Origin: Prauserella cavernicola
GTDB taxonomy: Bacteria; Actinomycetota; Actinomycetes; Mycobacteriales; Pseudonocardiaceae
Length of the DNA: 64,000 bases
Direction of reading: 5' to 3'
Assembly (NCBI RefSeq): GCF_016595675.1
Contig: NZ_JAENJH010000008.1
Coordinates: forward strand, 113,577-177,576
The position numbers were made by a program, and so were the translations under genes. The notes beneath the pieces are model-generated. The model worked only from the letters and a program-made list of their open reading frames with translations. It did no database searches and was not told the DNA's origin. Every line of letters starts with the position of its first letter. Within the stretch, counting starts at the first letter, position 1. This document shows positions 45,701 to 55,252 of this stretch, one piece after another.

Positions 45701-48700
45701 CCGACCTCGAACAGGCCCACGTCGCACCCCGCACGCCGAGGGAGCGCATGGTGGCGGAGGCGTGGTCGACGGCCCTTCAGGTGGACCGGATCGGCGTACA
45801 CGACAACTTCTTCGCGCTCGGCGGGGACTCGATCCGCGCGGTCCGGCTCATCGGGCTGCTCAGGGATGCCGGCCAGCAACTGTCGGTGCAGGACCTCTTC
45901 CGCCACCAGACCGTCGCCGACCTGGCGCGCCACGGCGGAGGCGGGGACGAGAGCGGTGAGGAGGCCGGCACCGCACCGTTCGCGCTCGTCGGCGCGGCGG
46001 ACCGCAAGCGATTGCCTCCCGGCCTTGCAGACGCCTACCCGATGTCGGTCGGGCAGGCGGGGATGGTCTACGAGATGCTGGCCGACCCGGGACGGAACCT
46101 CTACCACAACGTCACCAGCTATCTGATCCGTGACAAGGGCGCGTTCGACGAGCAGGCGCTGCGCCGGTCGGTACAGGCCATCGTCGACCGGCACGAGGTG
46201 CTGCGAACCTCGTTCGACCTCGCCTCGTACGAGCAGCCGATGCAACTCGTGCACGCGGCGGCGTCCCCGATGGTGACGTACGCGGATCTCCGCGCACTGT
46301 CCGCTGAGGACAGAGACGAGCGCATGGCGGAGTTCCGCCGGCACGAGCACGCGAAGGCCTTCGCCGTCACCGCCGCGCCGCTGGTGCGGATCGGCGCGCA
46401 CCGGGTGGCCGAGGACCGGTGGTACCTCACGTTGACCGAGTGCCACGCGGTCCTCGACGGCTGGAGCCACAACTCGATCATCTCCGAGCTGCTGGCCTGC
46501 TACCGCGATGCCCGCGCCGGTTCGGTCGCATCCACGGACGCCGCGCCGCCGGTCCGCTACGCCGACTTCATCGCGCAGGAACAGCGCAGTCTGAAGGACC
46601 CCCGGCATCGCGAGTTCTGGGCGGGCAAGCTCGACGACGCCGAGCGGTTGACCATCCCCTCGGCGTGGGCCGATCCGGACGACACCACCGTCTACGAGGT
46701 CTCGTTCCCGCTGGCCGAGCTCGGCCCCGGCCTGCGACGGCTCGCCGGGCACGCGGGCGCGTCGCTGAAGAGTGTGCTGCTCGCCGCGCATGTCGCGGTC
46801 TGGAGATTCCTGCGTGGACACCAGCGTTTCTACTGTGGACTCGTGAGCAACGGGCGGACCGAGGTCAGGGGCGGCGACGAGGTCAGGGGAATGTTCCTGA
46901 ACACGGTTCCCTTTCTGGCGCCGGAGGGGACCGCGACCTGGAGCGACCTGGTCCGCGCGGTGTTCGCCGAGGAGGTCGAGCTCTGGCCCCACCGGCGCTA
47001 CCCGCTCGCCGAGATGCAACGCCTGCGACCCGGCGACGGCAGACTGCTGGACGTCGTCTTCAACTACCTCGACTTCCACGTCCTCGACCGCGACGCCGTC
47101 GACACCGCGAACAGCAGCGAGATCAGCCCGAACGAGTTCCCGCTCGCCGTGTCCACCGAAGGCGGCTCGCTGGTGATCACCGCCCGGGGCGACGCGATCG
47201 GCAGGCCCCACGGCGAGTTGCTGAGCGAGCTCTACCGCGCGGCACTGACCGCGATGGCCGCCGACCCGCACGGTGATGCGCGGTGTTCCCTGCTGCCCCC
47301 GGCTCACCGGGAACGGTTGCTCGTCAACGGGACCGGCCCACAGGTTCCGGCCTGCGCACGCGCCGTCCACGAACTCGTCGCCGAGCAGGTCACCCGCGTT
47401 CCCGACACGGTGGCCGTGCGGGCTCCGGACGGCGAGCTGACCTACGCCGGGCTGGGCGAAAGGTCCTCCGCCTGGGCGGCCGGGCTGCGGGACCTCGGCG
47501 TGGAGCGCGGCGACCTGGTCGCACTCTGCCTGCCGCGCGGAACCGACCTGGTCGCCGCCGTGCTCGGAGTGCTGTCGGTCGGCGCGGCCTACGTGCCGCT
47601 CGATCCCCGGCATCCCGAGGGCCGGTTGTCCGCGATGATGCGCGATGCGTCCGTGAGCGCCGTGGTCACCACCCCGGCGATCGCCGCGACCCTGCCGGAC
47701 GACGTCCCTGCCACGGTGGCGCCGCCCTCCGGCCGCCCGCAGGCGGCGGTGATCTCGCCCGGGCCGGACGAGGCCGCGTGCCTCATCCACACGTCGGGCT
47801 CCACCGGCAGGCCGAAGGGCGTCCTCGTGCGGCACGGCGCGCTGACGGACCGGGTACTCGCGAACGGCGCCTCCCCCGGGCTCGGCGCCGACGACGTCGT
47901 GGCCGCCGTGGTCCCGTTCATCACCGACGTGGCCCAGCTGGATCTCTTCGGCCCGCTCACGTGCGGAGGCACCGTGGTGCTGGCAGAGGAGGACTTCGCG
48001 CGCGACCCGTCGTCGCTGGCCGACCTGGTACGCGAGGCGGGGGTGACCTGGATGCAGGCCACTCCCACCACGTGGCAGCTACTGGTCGAGTCGGGCTGGT
48101 CGCCTCCGCCGGGGTTCCGGCTGGTCTCGGGTGGCGAGGCGATGCCCCGCGCGCTGCTCGACCGGCTGACCGGCGAGGCCGAGGTGTGGGACGTGTACGG
48201 CCCCAACGAGGCGACGATCTTCTGCTTCGGCACGAGGATCGCCGAGGACGGATCCCGCGCCGAGTGGGTGCCCGCCCGCAACACCTCCGCCTACGTCCTG
48301 AACCCGGCACTCGAACCGGTTCCCGCCGGAGTTCCGGGCGAGGTCCACGTGGGCGGTGCCGGACTGGCACTCGGCTACCTGGACCGGCCAGGCCACACCG
48401 CGGGCTCGTTCCGGCCGGACCCGTTCACCTCGACGCCCGGCGGACGCCTCTACGCCACCGGCGACCTCGGGCGGTGCCACCCCGACGGCCGCATCGAGAT
48501 CCTCGGCCGGGTCGACCATCAGGTGAAGATCAGAGGATTCCGCGTCGAGGTCGGCGAGGTCGAGAACACGCTCGCCGAGCACCCCGACGTCCACGCGGCG
48601 GTCGTGCATCCGGTCTCCGGCACCGACGGCTCGCCCATGCTCGGCGCCTTTCTGGTTCCCGAGCACGGCGCCCTGGCGACGGACGAGCTGCGCGAGTTCG

Positions 48701-49920
48701 CGGCACGAGCCCTGCCCGACCATCTGGTGCCATCGTTCTTCGTCCCGATGGAGGCCTTCCCCACGCTGCCGAACGGGAAGGTCGACCGGGCCGCGCTGCC
48801 CGTGCCGGACAGTGCCCACCACGCCTCGGCCGAGTACGTGGCGCCCGAGGGGCCGGAGGAGGAACTGCTGGCGCGGCTGTGGGCCGAAGTGCTCGAACTC
48901 GACCGGGTCGGCCGCGACGAGGACTTCTTCGCACTCGGCGGCCACTCGCTGCTGATGATGCGGATCATCGTCCGGCTCCGTGAGGACCACGGCATCGACC
49001 TGACGTTCCGCGATTTCCTGGAGCAGCGGACCGTGCGCGGCATCGCGGCGACGGTCTACAGCAGCGGTGCACGGTCCCCACTGCTGTGGTTGAGCCGGTC
49101 CGGCGAGCGCGAGCCGCTGTTCTGCGTCCACCCCGGCGGCGGCAGCGGCCACTGGTACCGCACGCTCGCCGACGTGCTCGCGCCGGAGCGGCCACTGGCG
49201 GCGTTCGAATGGCCGGGGCTGCACGGCGATCTCGCCCCGGCTGGCAACGTGGGCGACATCGCCGGTCTCTATCTCGACGCCATGCGCGCCGCCCGCCCCT
49301 CCGGTCCGTACCACCTGCTCGGCTGGTGCGGCTCGAGCGGGATCGCCTGGGAGATGGCGCACCGGCTCCGCGCGGCCGGCGAGCGGGTCGAGCTGATGCT
49401 GCTGGATCCGGTACTCGACGTGTCCGAACGGGACAACGAAGCGCATCTGAGGAAGCTGGCGGAGTTCCGGCGGGCCGAGACGCTGTTCGCGACGCTGCAC
49501 GAGGATCGTCCCGCGGCCGAACTCGACGCGGTGCGGGCGGAGCTGGTGACGGAACTGCTCGACATCGTGGACGAGGGCGGCGACGAGATCCGCCCCGAGG
49601 ACATCGGCGAGGCGTGGGCGTACCGGCTGCGGTCGTGGCGCTCGCTGCTCGAGGCGAGGCTGTCGTACTCGTTCGACACCTATCCGGGCACGGTGCACCT
49701 GATCCTCTGTGACGAGCTGGCACAGGAGAAGCACGAGTCGATCCACGGCCAGTCCTATCCGGACTACCTGCGGCGCTGGCGGGAGCTCACCTCGGGCGAG
49801 GTGCTGGTGCACCGGATCGCAGGCGATCACCTCGGCGTACTGCGCGAGCCCCACGTCACCGAACTCGCGAGCACCCTGACCGAACTCATCGGACACGACC
49901 ACGGGGGAACCACACCATGA
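42706..49920 (+). CDS. Nonribosomal peptide synthetase, two modules plus Cys-type thioesterase (C-A-T, C*-A-T-TE)
   Basis: This 2404-residue terminal NRPS starts inside the stop of its partner (ATGA). C5 is canonical (HHIAVDG at 169). A5 (TSGSTG at 641) has code DVWNIAKVHK, near threonine but with Lys at position 322. Its carrier motif is GGDS (Ser1042), unlike the GGHS or GGQS of the others. C6 is unusual: CHAVLDG at 1246 keeps the catalytic second His but has Cys for the first, and its N-terminal part (SVGQAGMVYEML, NLYHNV) differs from the LCL type. A6 (TSGSTG at 1696) reads about DVLQVGVIFK, glycine-like. The last carrier Ser is 2081. The thioesterase has GWCGSSG, with Cys2208 in place of the nucleophilic Ser, and His2375 in GDHLG. 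It should release the hexapeptide by hydrolysis or cyclisation. Confidence 0.95.
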
Positions 49921-50849
49921 GCGACATCCGCCATCTGATCTCCCTCAACGACCTCACCGACGACGAACTCGAACGGATCGTGTGGCGCGGTGTGAGCTTC
50001 GGCGAGGCGTCCGCCCCGCAGAGCGACGTGTTGCGGGACCGGATCATCGGGATCTACTTCAGCAAGACCTCGACCCGTACGCGCACCGCGTTCACCGTCG
50101 CCGCGCTCCGGCTCGGCGCCAGGGTGATCACCTACGGTCCCGGCGACCTGCAGCTCAACACCGGGGAGACGATCGAGGACACCGCGCACGTTCTGGCGGG
50201 GATGCTCGACGGCCTGGTCATGCGGACGGCGGGTCCCACGCACGAGTTCCGCGCCCTCGCGGGCCATTCGATGCCGGTCGTCAACGCGATGAGCGCCGAG
50301 GAGCACCCCACCCAGGCGCTCGCCGATCTGACGACGCTGGCGGCGCGGTTCGGGCGGATCACGGGGCTGCGGGTCCTCTACGTCGGCGAGGGCAACAACT
50401 CCGCCGCCGCGCTCGCCCGCGCACTGCCCCGGTTCCGCGACGTCGAGCTGGAGTTCCGCACCCCGCCCGGTTACGGCCTCGACCCCGACGTGCTCGCCGA
50501 GGCCGAGTTGACGGCGAAGCGGTGCGGTAGCACGGTTCGCGAACGGTCCGACCTTGCCGATCTGCCCGATGGTCTGGACGTCGTCTACACGACCCGCTGG
50601 AACACCACCGGCACCAGCAAGGCTGATCCTGACTGGAGGACGACCTTCGCACCGTTCCAGGTCGACGACTCGCTCATGGCGCGCCATCCGGGCGCTGTGT
50701 TCATGCACGACCTGCCCGCACACCGCGGTGAGGAGGTCACCGCGGAGGTGCTGGACGGCCCCGCGAGCATCGCGTTCGACCAGGCACGGCACAAACTGCA
50801 CAGCGCGATGGCGGTGCTGGAGTGGTGCCAGCGGGCCGTGCCCAGCTGA
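49917..50849 (+). CDS. Ornithine-carbamoyltransferase-fold carbamoyltransferase with altered substrate site
   Basis: This 310-residue enzyme keeps the carbamoyl-phosphate site of the family, STRTR at 52-56 and HPTQ at 130-133. The ornithine-specific parts are changed: the usual DxWxSMG loop reads TTRWNTTG (225-232), and HCLP reads HDLP (264-267). It is therefore probably not the arginine-pathway enzyme but a carbamoyltransferase for another amine. The start overlaps the NRPS stop (ATGA), so it is made with the peptide assembly line. By analogy to CmnL and VioL of capreomycin and viomycin biosynthesis, the likely acceptor is the side-chain amine of 2,3-diaminopropionate, giving 3-ureidoalanine, either free or on the NRPS. 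It is the last gene of the operon. Confidence 0.88.
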   Translation: MSDIRHLISLNDLTDDELERIVWRGVSFGEASAPQSDVLRDRIIGIYFSKTSTRTRTAFTVAALRLGARVITYGPGDLQLNTGETIEDTAHVLAGMLDGLVMRTAGPTHEFRALAGHSMPVVNAMSAEEHPTQALADLTTLAARFGRITGLRVLYVGEGNNSAAALARALPRFRDVELEFRTPPGYGLDPDVLAEAELTAKRCGSTVRERSDLADLPDGLDVVYTTRWNTTGTSKADPDWRTTFAPFQVDDSLMARHPGAVFMHDLPAHRGEEVTAEVLDGPASIAFDQARHKLHSAMAVLEWCQRAVPS

Positions 50850-51005
50850 TGGCGAACCGGCTCGCACCTGCGCTCCATCGCGCGGGGACCGCACGAAGCG
50901 GACGACTCAGGCCCGCATTACACTGTGTCAGCGAATGGATACGCGCGTGCCTGCCAACGTCGTGCGCGACGGCATGGCCGTGACACGTCGAAAGCCGGGG
51001 GGCCG

Positions 51006-51698
51006 ATGCCAACGCGAGAAATCCCTACTGTCGTCACCGATCCGCCGTGGGTGAAGGTGCTGGTGTGGCTTGGTCTCCCGCTCGCGGGGGGCGGTCTGCT
51101 GCTCCTGCTCAAGCACGCGGTGGGGTGGCTGCTGAACCTTCCGTGGGTACCGTTCCAGGGCCCGCTCGAACTGTTCGACAGCATCGCTGATCCGCTCGCC
51201 ACGAGCGCCGCGGTGGCCATCGGCGTGGTCGGCGGACTCGTGCTCGCGTTCTTCGCGACCAGAGCCGGAACGGCGGTGACGGTCTCGGAACAGCAGGTGG
51301 TGCTCACCCGCGGAGAACGCACACAGGAGGTCGCGGGCGACGCCGTGTCCGGCGTGTTCCGCGACGGCGGCGAGCTCGTGGTGCTGGGGCACGACGGCGC
51401 GGAGCGAGCCAGGGACGAGTGCGACCTGCCCGCGTCGAAGGTCGCGGCCGCGTTCACCGAGCACGGCTACCGGTGGCTGGACGGAGATCCGCACGAGGAC
51501 GAGTACCGCCGCTGGGTTCCGGAGACACCGGGACTGCCCACCGGCGCCGACGCGCTGCTGAAGGCCCGTGAGCGAGCACTCTCGAAGGGCGACTCCGGCA
51601 AGGCCGACATTCGCGATCTGCGCGAGGAACTGGGCCGGCTCGGCGTGGTCGTCCGGGACCGCAAGAAGCGGCAGTACTGGCGGCTGACGCAGAACTGA
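51006..51698 (+). CDS. YqeB-like membrane protein
   Basis: This 230-residue protein has two N-terminal transmembrane segments (about residues 16-38 and 66-86) followed by a cytoplasmic domain. The latter starts AVTVSEQQVVLTRGERTQEV and ends with a charged helix (DIRDLREELGRLGVVVRDRKKRQYWR). The pattern matches a conserved Gram-positive family annotated as YqeB, of unknown function. The ATG at 51006 lies 157 bp after the carbamoyltransferase, with GGGGGGCCG upstream. It probably marks the right border of the biosynthetic cluster. Confidence 0.8.
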   Translation: MPTREIPTVVTDPPWVKVLVWLGLPLAGGGLLLLLKHAVGWLLNLPWVPFQGPLELFDSIADPLATSAAVAIGVVGGLVLAFFATRAGTAVTVSEQQVVLTRGERTQEVAGDAVSGVFRDGGELVVLGHDGAERARDECDLPASKVAAAFTEHGYRWLDGDPHEDEYRRWVPETPGLPTGADALLKARERALSKGDSGKADIRDLREELGRLGVVVRDRKKRQYWRLTQN

Positions 51699-52122
51699 AC
51701 GGTCCACAATGGTCTACTCGGTCCGGTCGCTGGGCTGACGACTCTCGCCTGGTCGTCAGCGCAGCGAGGCGCTGGGACGATGCACGATTCGGGCCAGACC
51801 GTACGACCGTCACCATCGCCGCGGACGGCGTGACACTGCGACGCCGCTCCACTGGTCCTTTCGAGGGTCTGCTGATTCCGCATGCCGGACTCCGTTGACC
51901 CTTGGTGGATATCAGGGAAAGATCGTCAGACGTCAACGTTGTCACTCGCCCGGCCACGCGGGAGGAGGCCCGATGTCACGGCTGACCTCGCAGGCCGCTC
52001 TGGCCGAGTTGCGACCCGGAGACGAGGAGCCGGCAGTTGACGTCCGGGCCGATGGTTCCTGGCCCGACCTGCGCCGATGACCCTGCCTGCATGAACCCGC
52101 CACCTCAGCGAGGAGGACCCAC
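51699..52122. other. Non-coding spacer with a degraded-looking frame and a small ORF
   Basis: Bases 51702-51716 hold an imperfect copy of the palindrome found at 53664. A protein-like stretch without a start codon (about 51722-51898; DDSRLVVSA, VTVTIAADGVTLRRR) may be the remnant of a gene. A 35-codon ORF with a very strong ribosome-binding site lies at 51973-52080. The rest, including the sulfatase leader, holds nothing I can name. Confidence 0.5.
51973..52080 (+). CDS. Possible 35-residue peptide upstream of the sulfatase
   Basis: An ATG follows GGAGGAGG at ideal spacing and opens a 35-codon frame (MSRLTSQAALAEL, then an acidic middle and RR end), stopping 42 bp before the sulfatase ATG. 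It has no Cys or recognisable attenuator residues. It may be a leader peptide, a tiny protein or the start of a decayed gene. Confidence 0.35.
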   Translation: MSRLTSQAALAELRPGDEEPAVDVRADGSWPDLRR

Positions 52123-53616
52123 ATGGCGAGCGCCCAGGATCCGGACACTGCAGCGAACGCCCCGAGCGCGACCTCGGCCCCCAGGGGACTCAGCCGGCGA
52201 TCGGTCCTCGGAGCCGGAGCCGCCGGGACGCTGGCCCTCGGCTTGTTCCCGACCGCGAGCCGCGCGACGCCGAAGGCGCGCCCCAACGTCCTGATCGTCG
52301 TCGCGGACGACTGGGGCTATCCGCACGCCGGAGCCTATGCGGACCCGGCCGCACTGACCCCGGTCTTCGACCGCGTCGCGGGCGAGGGAGCCCTCTTCAC
52401 CCATGCCTTCGCCGCGGCACCGTCGTGCACCCCCTCGCGGAACGCGATCCTCACCGGCCAGGCTCCTCATCGGCTGGAAGCGGGTGCGAACCTCTGGTCC
52501 TCCCTTCCCGCGAGGTTCGCCTCGTACCCCGACCTCCTCGAGAAAACGGGTTACCGCGTCGGCAAGACGCAAAAGGCGTACGGCCCGGGAAGCCTGGACG
52601 AACGCCCCCGGGACCCGGCAGGTCCGGACTTCGCGGACTTCGGCCAGTTCCTCCAGGAACAACCGGCCGACGTCCCGTTCGCGTTCTGGCTCGGTTCGGC
52701 CGATCCGCACCGCCCCTATGACCCGGCACTCGGCGAGGCGTCGGACATCGACAGTGCGGCGGTCGACGTTCCGCCCTATCTGCCCGACACCCCCGAGGTC
52801 CGCGAGGACATCGTGAACTACCTCGCGGAGGTGCAGCGCTTCGATCGCCGACTGGACGACGCGCTCGCGCTGATCGAGGACCGCGGGCTCGCCGACAACA
52901 CCATCGTGGTGGTGACCAGCGACAACGGCTGGCCGTGGCCGCGGGCGAAAGCCACCGTCTACGACGCCGGCACCCGCGTGCCGCTGGCCATCCGCTGGCC
53001 TGGCCACGTCGCACCCGGCACCGTCGTCGATCGGCTGACCGTGCTCAGCGACCTCGCACCCACGTTCCTGGAAGCGGCCGGAATCGAGATCCCCGCGGAC
53101 TTCACGGGGCAGTCGCTGATCCCGACGCTGACCGAGTCCGCGCCGCCACGCGATTTCGTCGTTCTCGAGCGCGAGCGGCACGCACGCTCCCGCGAGCCCA
53201 ACCTCGCCTACCCGGCGCGTGCGGTGCGCACCGCGGATTGGCTCTACATTCGCAACTACTTCCCCGAGCGGTGGCCGGCGGGCGACCCCGATCTCTCCGC
53301 TTCGCAAGGGGTCTTCAGCGATATCGACGCGGGGCCGACCAAGACCCAACTGATCGACCGTCGTCAGCAACCAGGTTTCGTCACACCATTCCGTCTCGCG
53401 ACCGGCAAGCGTGGCGCCGAAGAGCTCTACGACCTGCGCACGGATCCCCACAGTCTTGCCGATCTGGCCGACGATCCCAAGTACGCCGCCGTGAAGGCCC
53501 ACCTGGCCGGCAAGCTGCTGGCCTGGCAGCGCCACACCGGTGACCTTCGGGCGGCGAACCCGCGAGACCGGTTCTGGGACAACGTCCCGTACTACGGTCC
53601 CAGCGACGTCACCTGA
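52123..53616 (+). CDS. Tat-exported type I sulfatase
   Basis: This 497-residue arylsulfatase-family hydrolase has a formylglycine site at Cys102-Thr-Pro-Ser-Arg (SCTPSRNAIL). Asp62 and Asp63 in VVADDWG and a later SDNGWPW segment supply calcium ligands. The N-terminus carries a twin-arginine signal (LSRRSVLGAGAAGTLALG, residues 23-40), so the protein is exported folded. It most resembles heparan N-sulfatase or choline-sulfatase-like members and the natural substrate is unknown. GAGGAGGACCC precedes the ATG. It has no obvious functional link to the cluster at its left. Confidence 0.9.
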   Translation: MASAQDPDTAANAPSATSAPRGLSRRSVLGAGAAGTLALGLFPTASRATPKARPNVLIVVADDWGYPHAGAYADPAALTPVFDRVAGEGALFTHAFAAAPSCTPSRNAILTGQAPHRLEAGANLWSSLPARFASYPDLLEKTGYRVGKTQKAYGPGSLDERPRDPAGPDFADFGQFLQEQPADVPFAFWLGSADPHRPYDPALGEASDIDSAAVDVPPYLPDTPEVREDIVNYLAEVQRFDRRLDDALALIEDRGLADNTIVVVTSDNGWPWPRAKATVYDAGTRVPLAIRWPGHVAPGTVVDRLTVLSDLAPTFLEAAGIEIPADFTGQSLIPTLTESAPPRDFVVLERERHARSREPNLAYPARAVRTADWLYIRNYFPERWPAGDPDLSASQGVFSDIDAGPTKTQLIDRRQQPGFVTPFRLATGKRGAEELYDLRTDPHSLADLADDPKYAAVKAHLAGKLLAWQRHTGDLRAANPRDRFWDNVPYYGPSDVT

Positions 53617-53663
53617 CCGGACGCCGGCCGGCGCCCTCCACTTCTACAGACCGAGACCTGAGT

Positions 53664-53678
53664 GGTCCACAATGGACC
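53664..53678. promoter_or_regulatory. Perfect palindrome GGTCCA-CAA-TGGACC
   Basis: A 15-base perfect inverted repeat with 6-bp arms and a CAA centre lies between two convergent genes. A related copy (12 identical bases) is at 51702-51716, just after another stop codon. It resembles an operator more than a terminator. The protein bound is unknown. Confidence 0.45.
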
Positions 53679-53680
53679 TG

Positions 53681-54574
53681 TTAGATCACCAGCACCCGCC
53701 GGCCGCGCGCGTGGCCGGACTGGCTGTCGGCGTGCGCCGCGGCGGCGTCGGCGAGCGGGTACGTCTTCTCCACCGGGATGTGCAGCCGTCCCCGTGAGAT
53801 GAGGTCGACGGCCTCGGCGAGCGCGTCCGGCACGCTCCCGGCCACGCCGGAGAACCGGACGCCCAGCTCGGGCGCACCGAGATCGGCGATGGTGAGCACC
53901 CGGTTCCGGTCCCCGGTGAGCTCGACGAGTTCGCGGATCACGCCGGAGCCCGCCAGGTCGAGCGCCGCGTCGACCCTGCCGAGCGCGCGGACCCGCTCGA
54001 CCCAGCCTTCGCCGTACGTCGTGGCGAGCGCGCCCAGTCCCCGCAGGTAGTCCTGGTTCGCGGCCCCCGCCGTACCGATCACCGTGATTCCGCGGTCGCG
54101 GGCGATCTGCAGCACCGCCGACCCGACGCCGCCCGACGCGCCGCTGACCAGCAGCGTCTGCCCCGGCCGAACTCCGACCTCGCCGAGGATGCGCAGCGCG
54201 GTCTCGACCACCGACGGATACCCGGCCGCCTCCTCGAAGGTCAGCCTCTCCGGCAGGTGCGTCCAGGCCGACAGCACGGCGAGCTCGGCGTAGGTGTCGA
54301 TGCCCTCGCCGAACACGCGGTCGCCGACCTCGAACCCGGTCACACCCTCGCCGAGTTCGTCCACCACGCCTGCCGCGTCCAGCCCGACACCGGAGGGCAG
54401 CTCGATGGGATGGGCTCCCAGAACCTGACCCTCGCGGATCCTCCAGTCGACGGGATTCACCCCCGCCGCCCGCACGGCGATCCGTACCTGGCCGGGGCCC
54501 GCGTGGGGCTCCTCGGCGTCGACCAGCTGCAGGACCTCGGGACCGCCGAACTCGGCGAAGCGCACGCTCTTCAT
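53681..54574 (-). CDS. NADPH:quinone oxidoreductase (zinc-free MDR family)
   Basis: This is a 297-residue medium-chain dehydrogenase/reductase without the catalytic zinc ligands. It starts MKSVRFAEFGGPEVLQL, has VNPVDWRIREG, the nucleotide-binding loop SGASGGVGSAV and a short C-terminal domain ending GRRVLVI, all typical of quinone reductase-like proteins. It is divergent from a TetR regulator and shares a 70-bp control region with it. Such pairs usually respond to quinones or other electrophiles. Confidence 0.92.
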   Translation of the reverse strand: MKSVRFAEFGGPEVLQLVDAEEPHAGPGQVRIAVRAAGVNPVDWRIREGQVLGAHPIELPSGVGLDAAGVVDELGEGVTGFEVGDRVFGEGIDTYAELAVLSAWTHLPERLTFEEAAGYPSVVETALRILGEVGVRPGQTLLVSGASGGVGSAVLQIARDRGITVIGTAGAANQDYLRGLGALATTYGEGWVERVRALGRVDAALDLAGSGVIRELVELTGDRNRVLTIADLGAPELGVRFSGVAGSVPDALAEAVDLISRGRLHIPVEKTYPLADAAAAHADSQSGHARGRRVLVI

Positions 54575-54589
54575 GAGATCGACAGTAAC

Positions 54590-54602
54590 ACTAACCGTTA
54601 GT
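54590..54602. promoter_or_regulatory. Probable TetR operator ACTAACCGTTAGT
   Basis: A perfect inverted repeat ACTAAC-C-GTTAGT lies 16 bp upstream of the oxidoreductase start and 43 bp upstream of the regulator start. A wider GTAACA/TGTTAC pair (54585-54590 and 54613-54618) surrounds it. This is the expected place for autoregulated TetR control of both genes. Confidence 0.75.
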
Positions 54603-54644
54603 TTTTTGGAACTGTTACACCTTTGGATCTGCTAGCGTCAGCGG

Positions 54645-55238
54645 GTGACCGTGCCGACCGGACGTCGTGAGCGCAAGAAGGCCGCGACCCGCCAGAAGAT
54701 CGCCGACACCGCACTGCGGCTCTTCCTGGAACGCGGGTACGACGCGGTGGGCATCCGGGACGTGGCCGCCGAGGCCGACGTCGCCGTCACCACGCTCTTC
54801 GCCCACTTCACCTCCAAAGAGGCCCTGGTGTTCGAGCAGGACCACGACTTCGAACAGCGCCTCGCCCACGCGGTCTCCGCCAGGGAACCGGGCGAACCGC
54901 TCATCCCCGCACTGCGCCACGAGATCCTGGCCCTGGTGCGGCACTGCACGGCGGAAGGCAGCGCACCGATCTGGCGCATGATCGACGCCTCACCCGCGCT
55001 GCGGCAGTACGAGGAGACGATGCGGTTGCGCCACGCGGAATCGCTGGCCGAGGCCATCGCCGCCGATCCGGACCTGGACCGGACCGCGATGGCCTGCCGG
55101 ACGATCGCGCGGTTCGTGATCGACGCCCACTCGCTCGCCCGCGAGGCGGCCGATCCGGACGCGGCGGTGGACGAGATCTTCCGGATGATCGAGGGCGCCT
55201 GGGACGCCGCCGACGTGCGCGCCGCCGCGAACTCCTGA
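54645..55238 (+). CDS. TetR-family transcriptional regulator
   Basis: This is a 197-residue regulator with an N-terminal TetR helix-turn-helix (KAATRQKIADTALRLFLERG, then IRDVAAEADVAVTTLFAHF) and a divergent all-helical ligand-binding domain. The GTG start at 54645 is close to the conserved domain. It is divergent from the quinone oxidoreductase and probably represses it and itself through the palindrome at 54590. The ligand is unknown. Confidence 0.93.
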   Translation: MTVPTGRRERKKAATRQKIADTALRLFLERGYDAVGIRDVAAEADVAVTTLFAHFTSKEALVFEQDHDFEQRLAHAVSAREPGEPLIPALRHEILALVRHCTAEGSAPIWRMIDASPALRQYEETMRLRHAESLAEAIAADPDLDRTAMACRTIARFVIDAHSLAREAADPDAAVDEIFRMIEGAWDAADVRAAANS

Positions 55239-55252
55239 GCGTTCGGGCGCAC

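Noticed and set aside
49917-50849. Primary-metabolism ornithine carbamoyltransferase (argF)
   Set aside because: The ornithine-binding DxWxSMG and HCLP motifs are lost, and the gene is translationally coupled to an NRPS, not to arginine genes.
51899-52122. A riboswitch ahead of the sulfatase
   Set aside because: No recognisable SAM, cobalamin or other aptamer core could be matched by eye.
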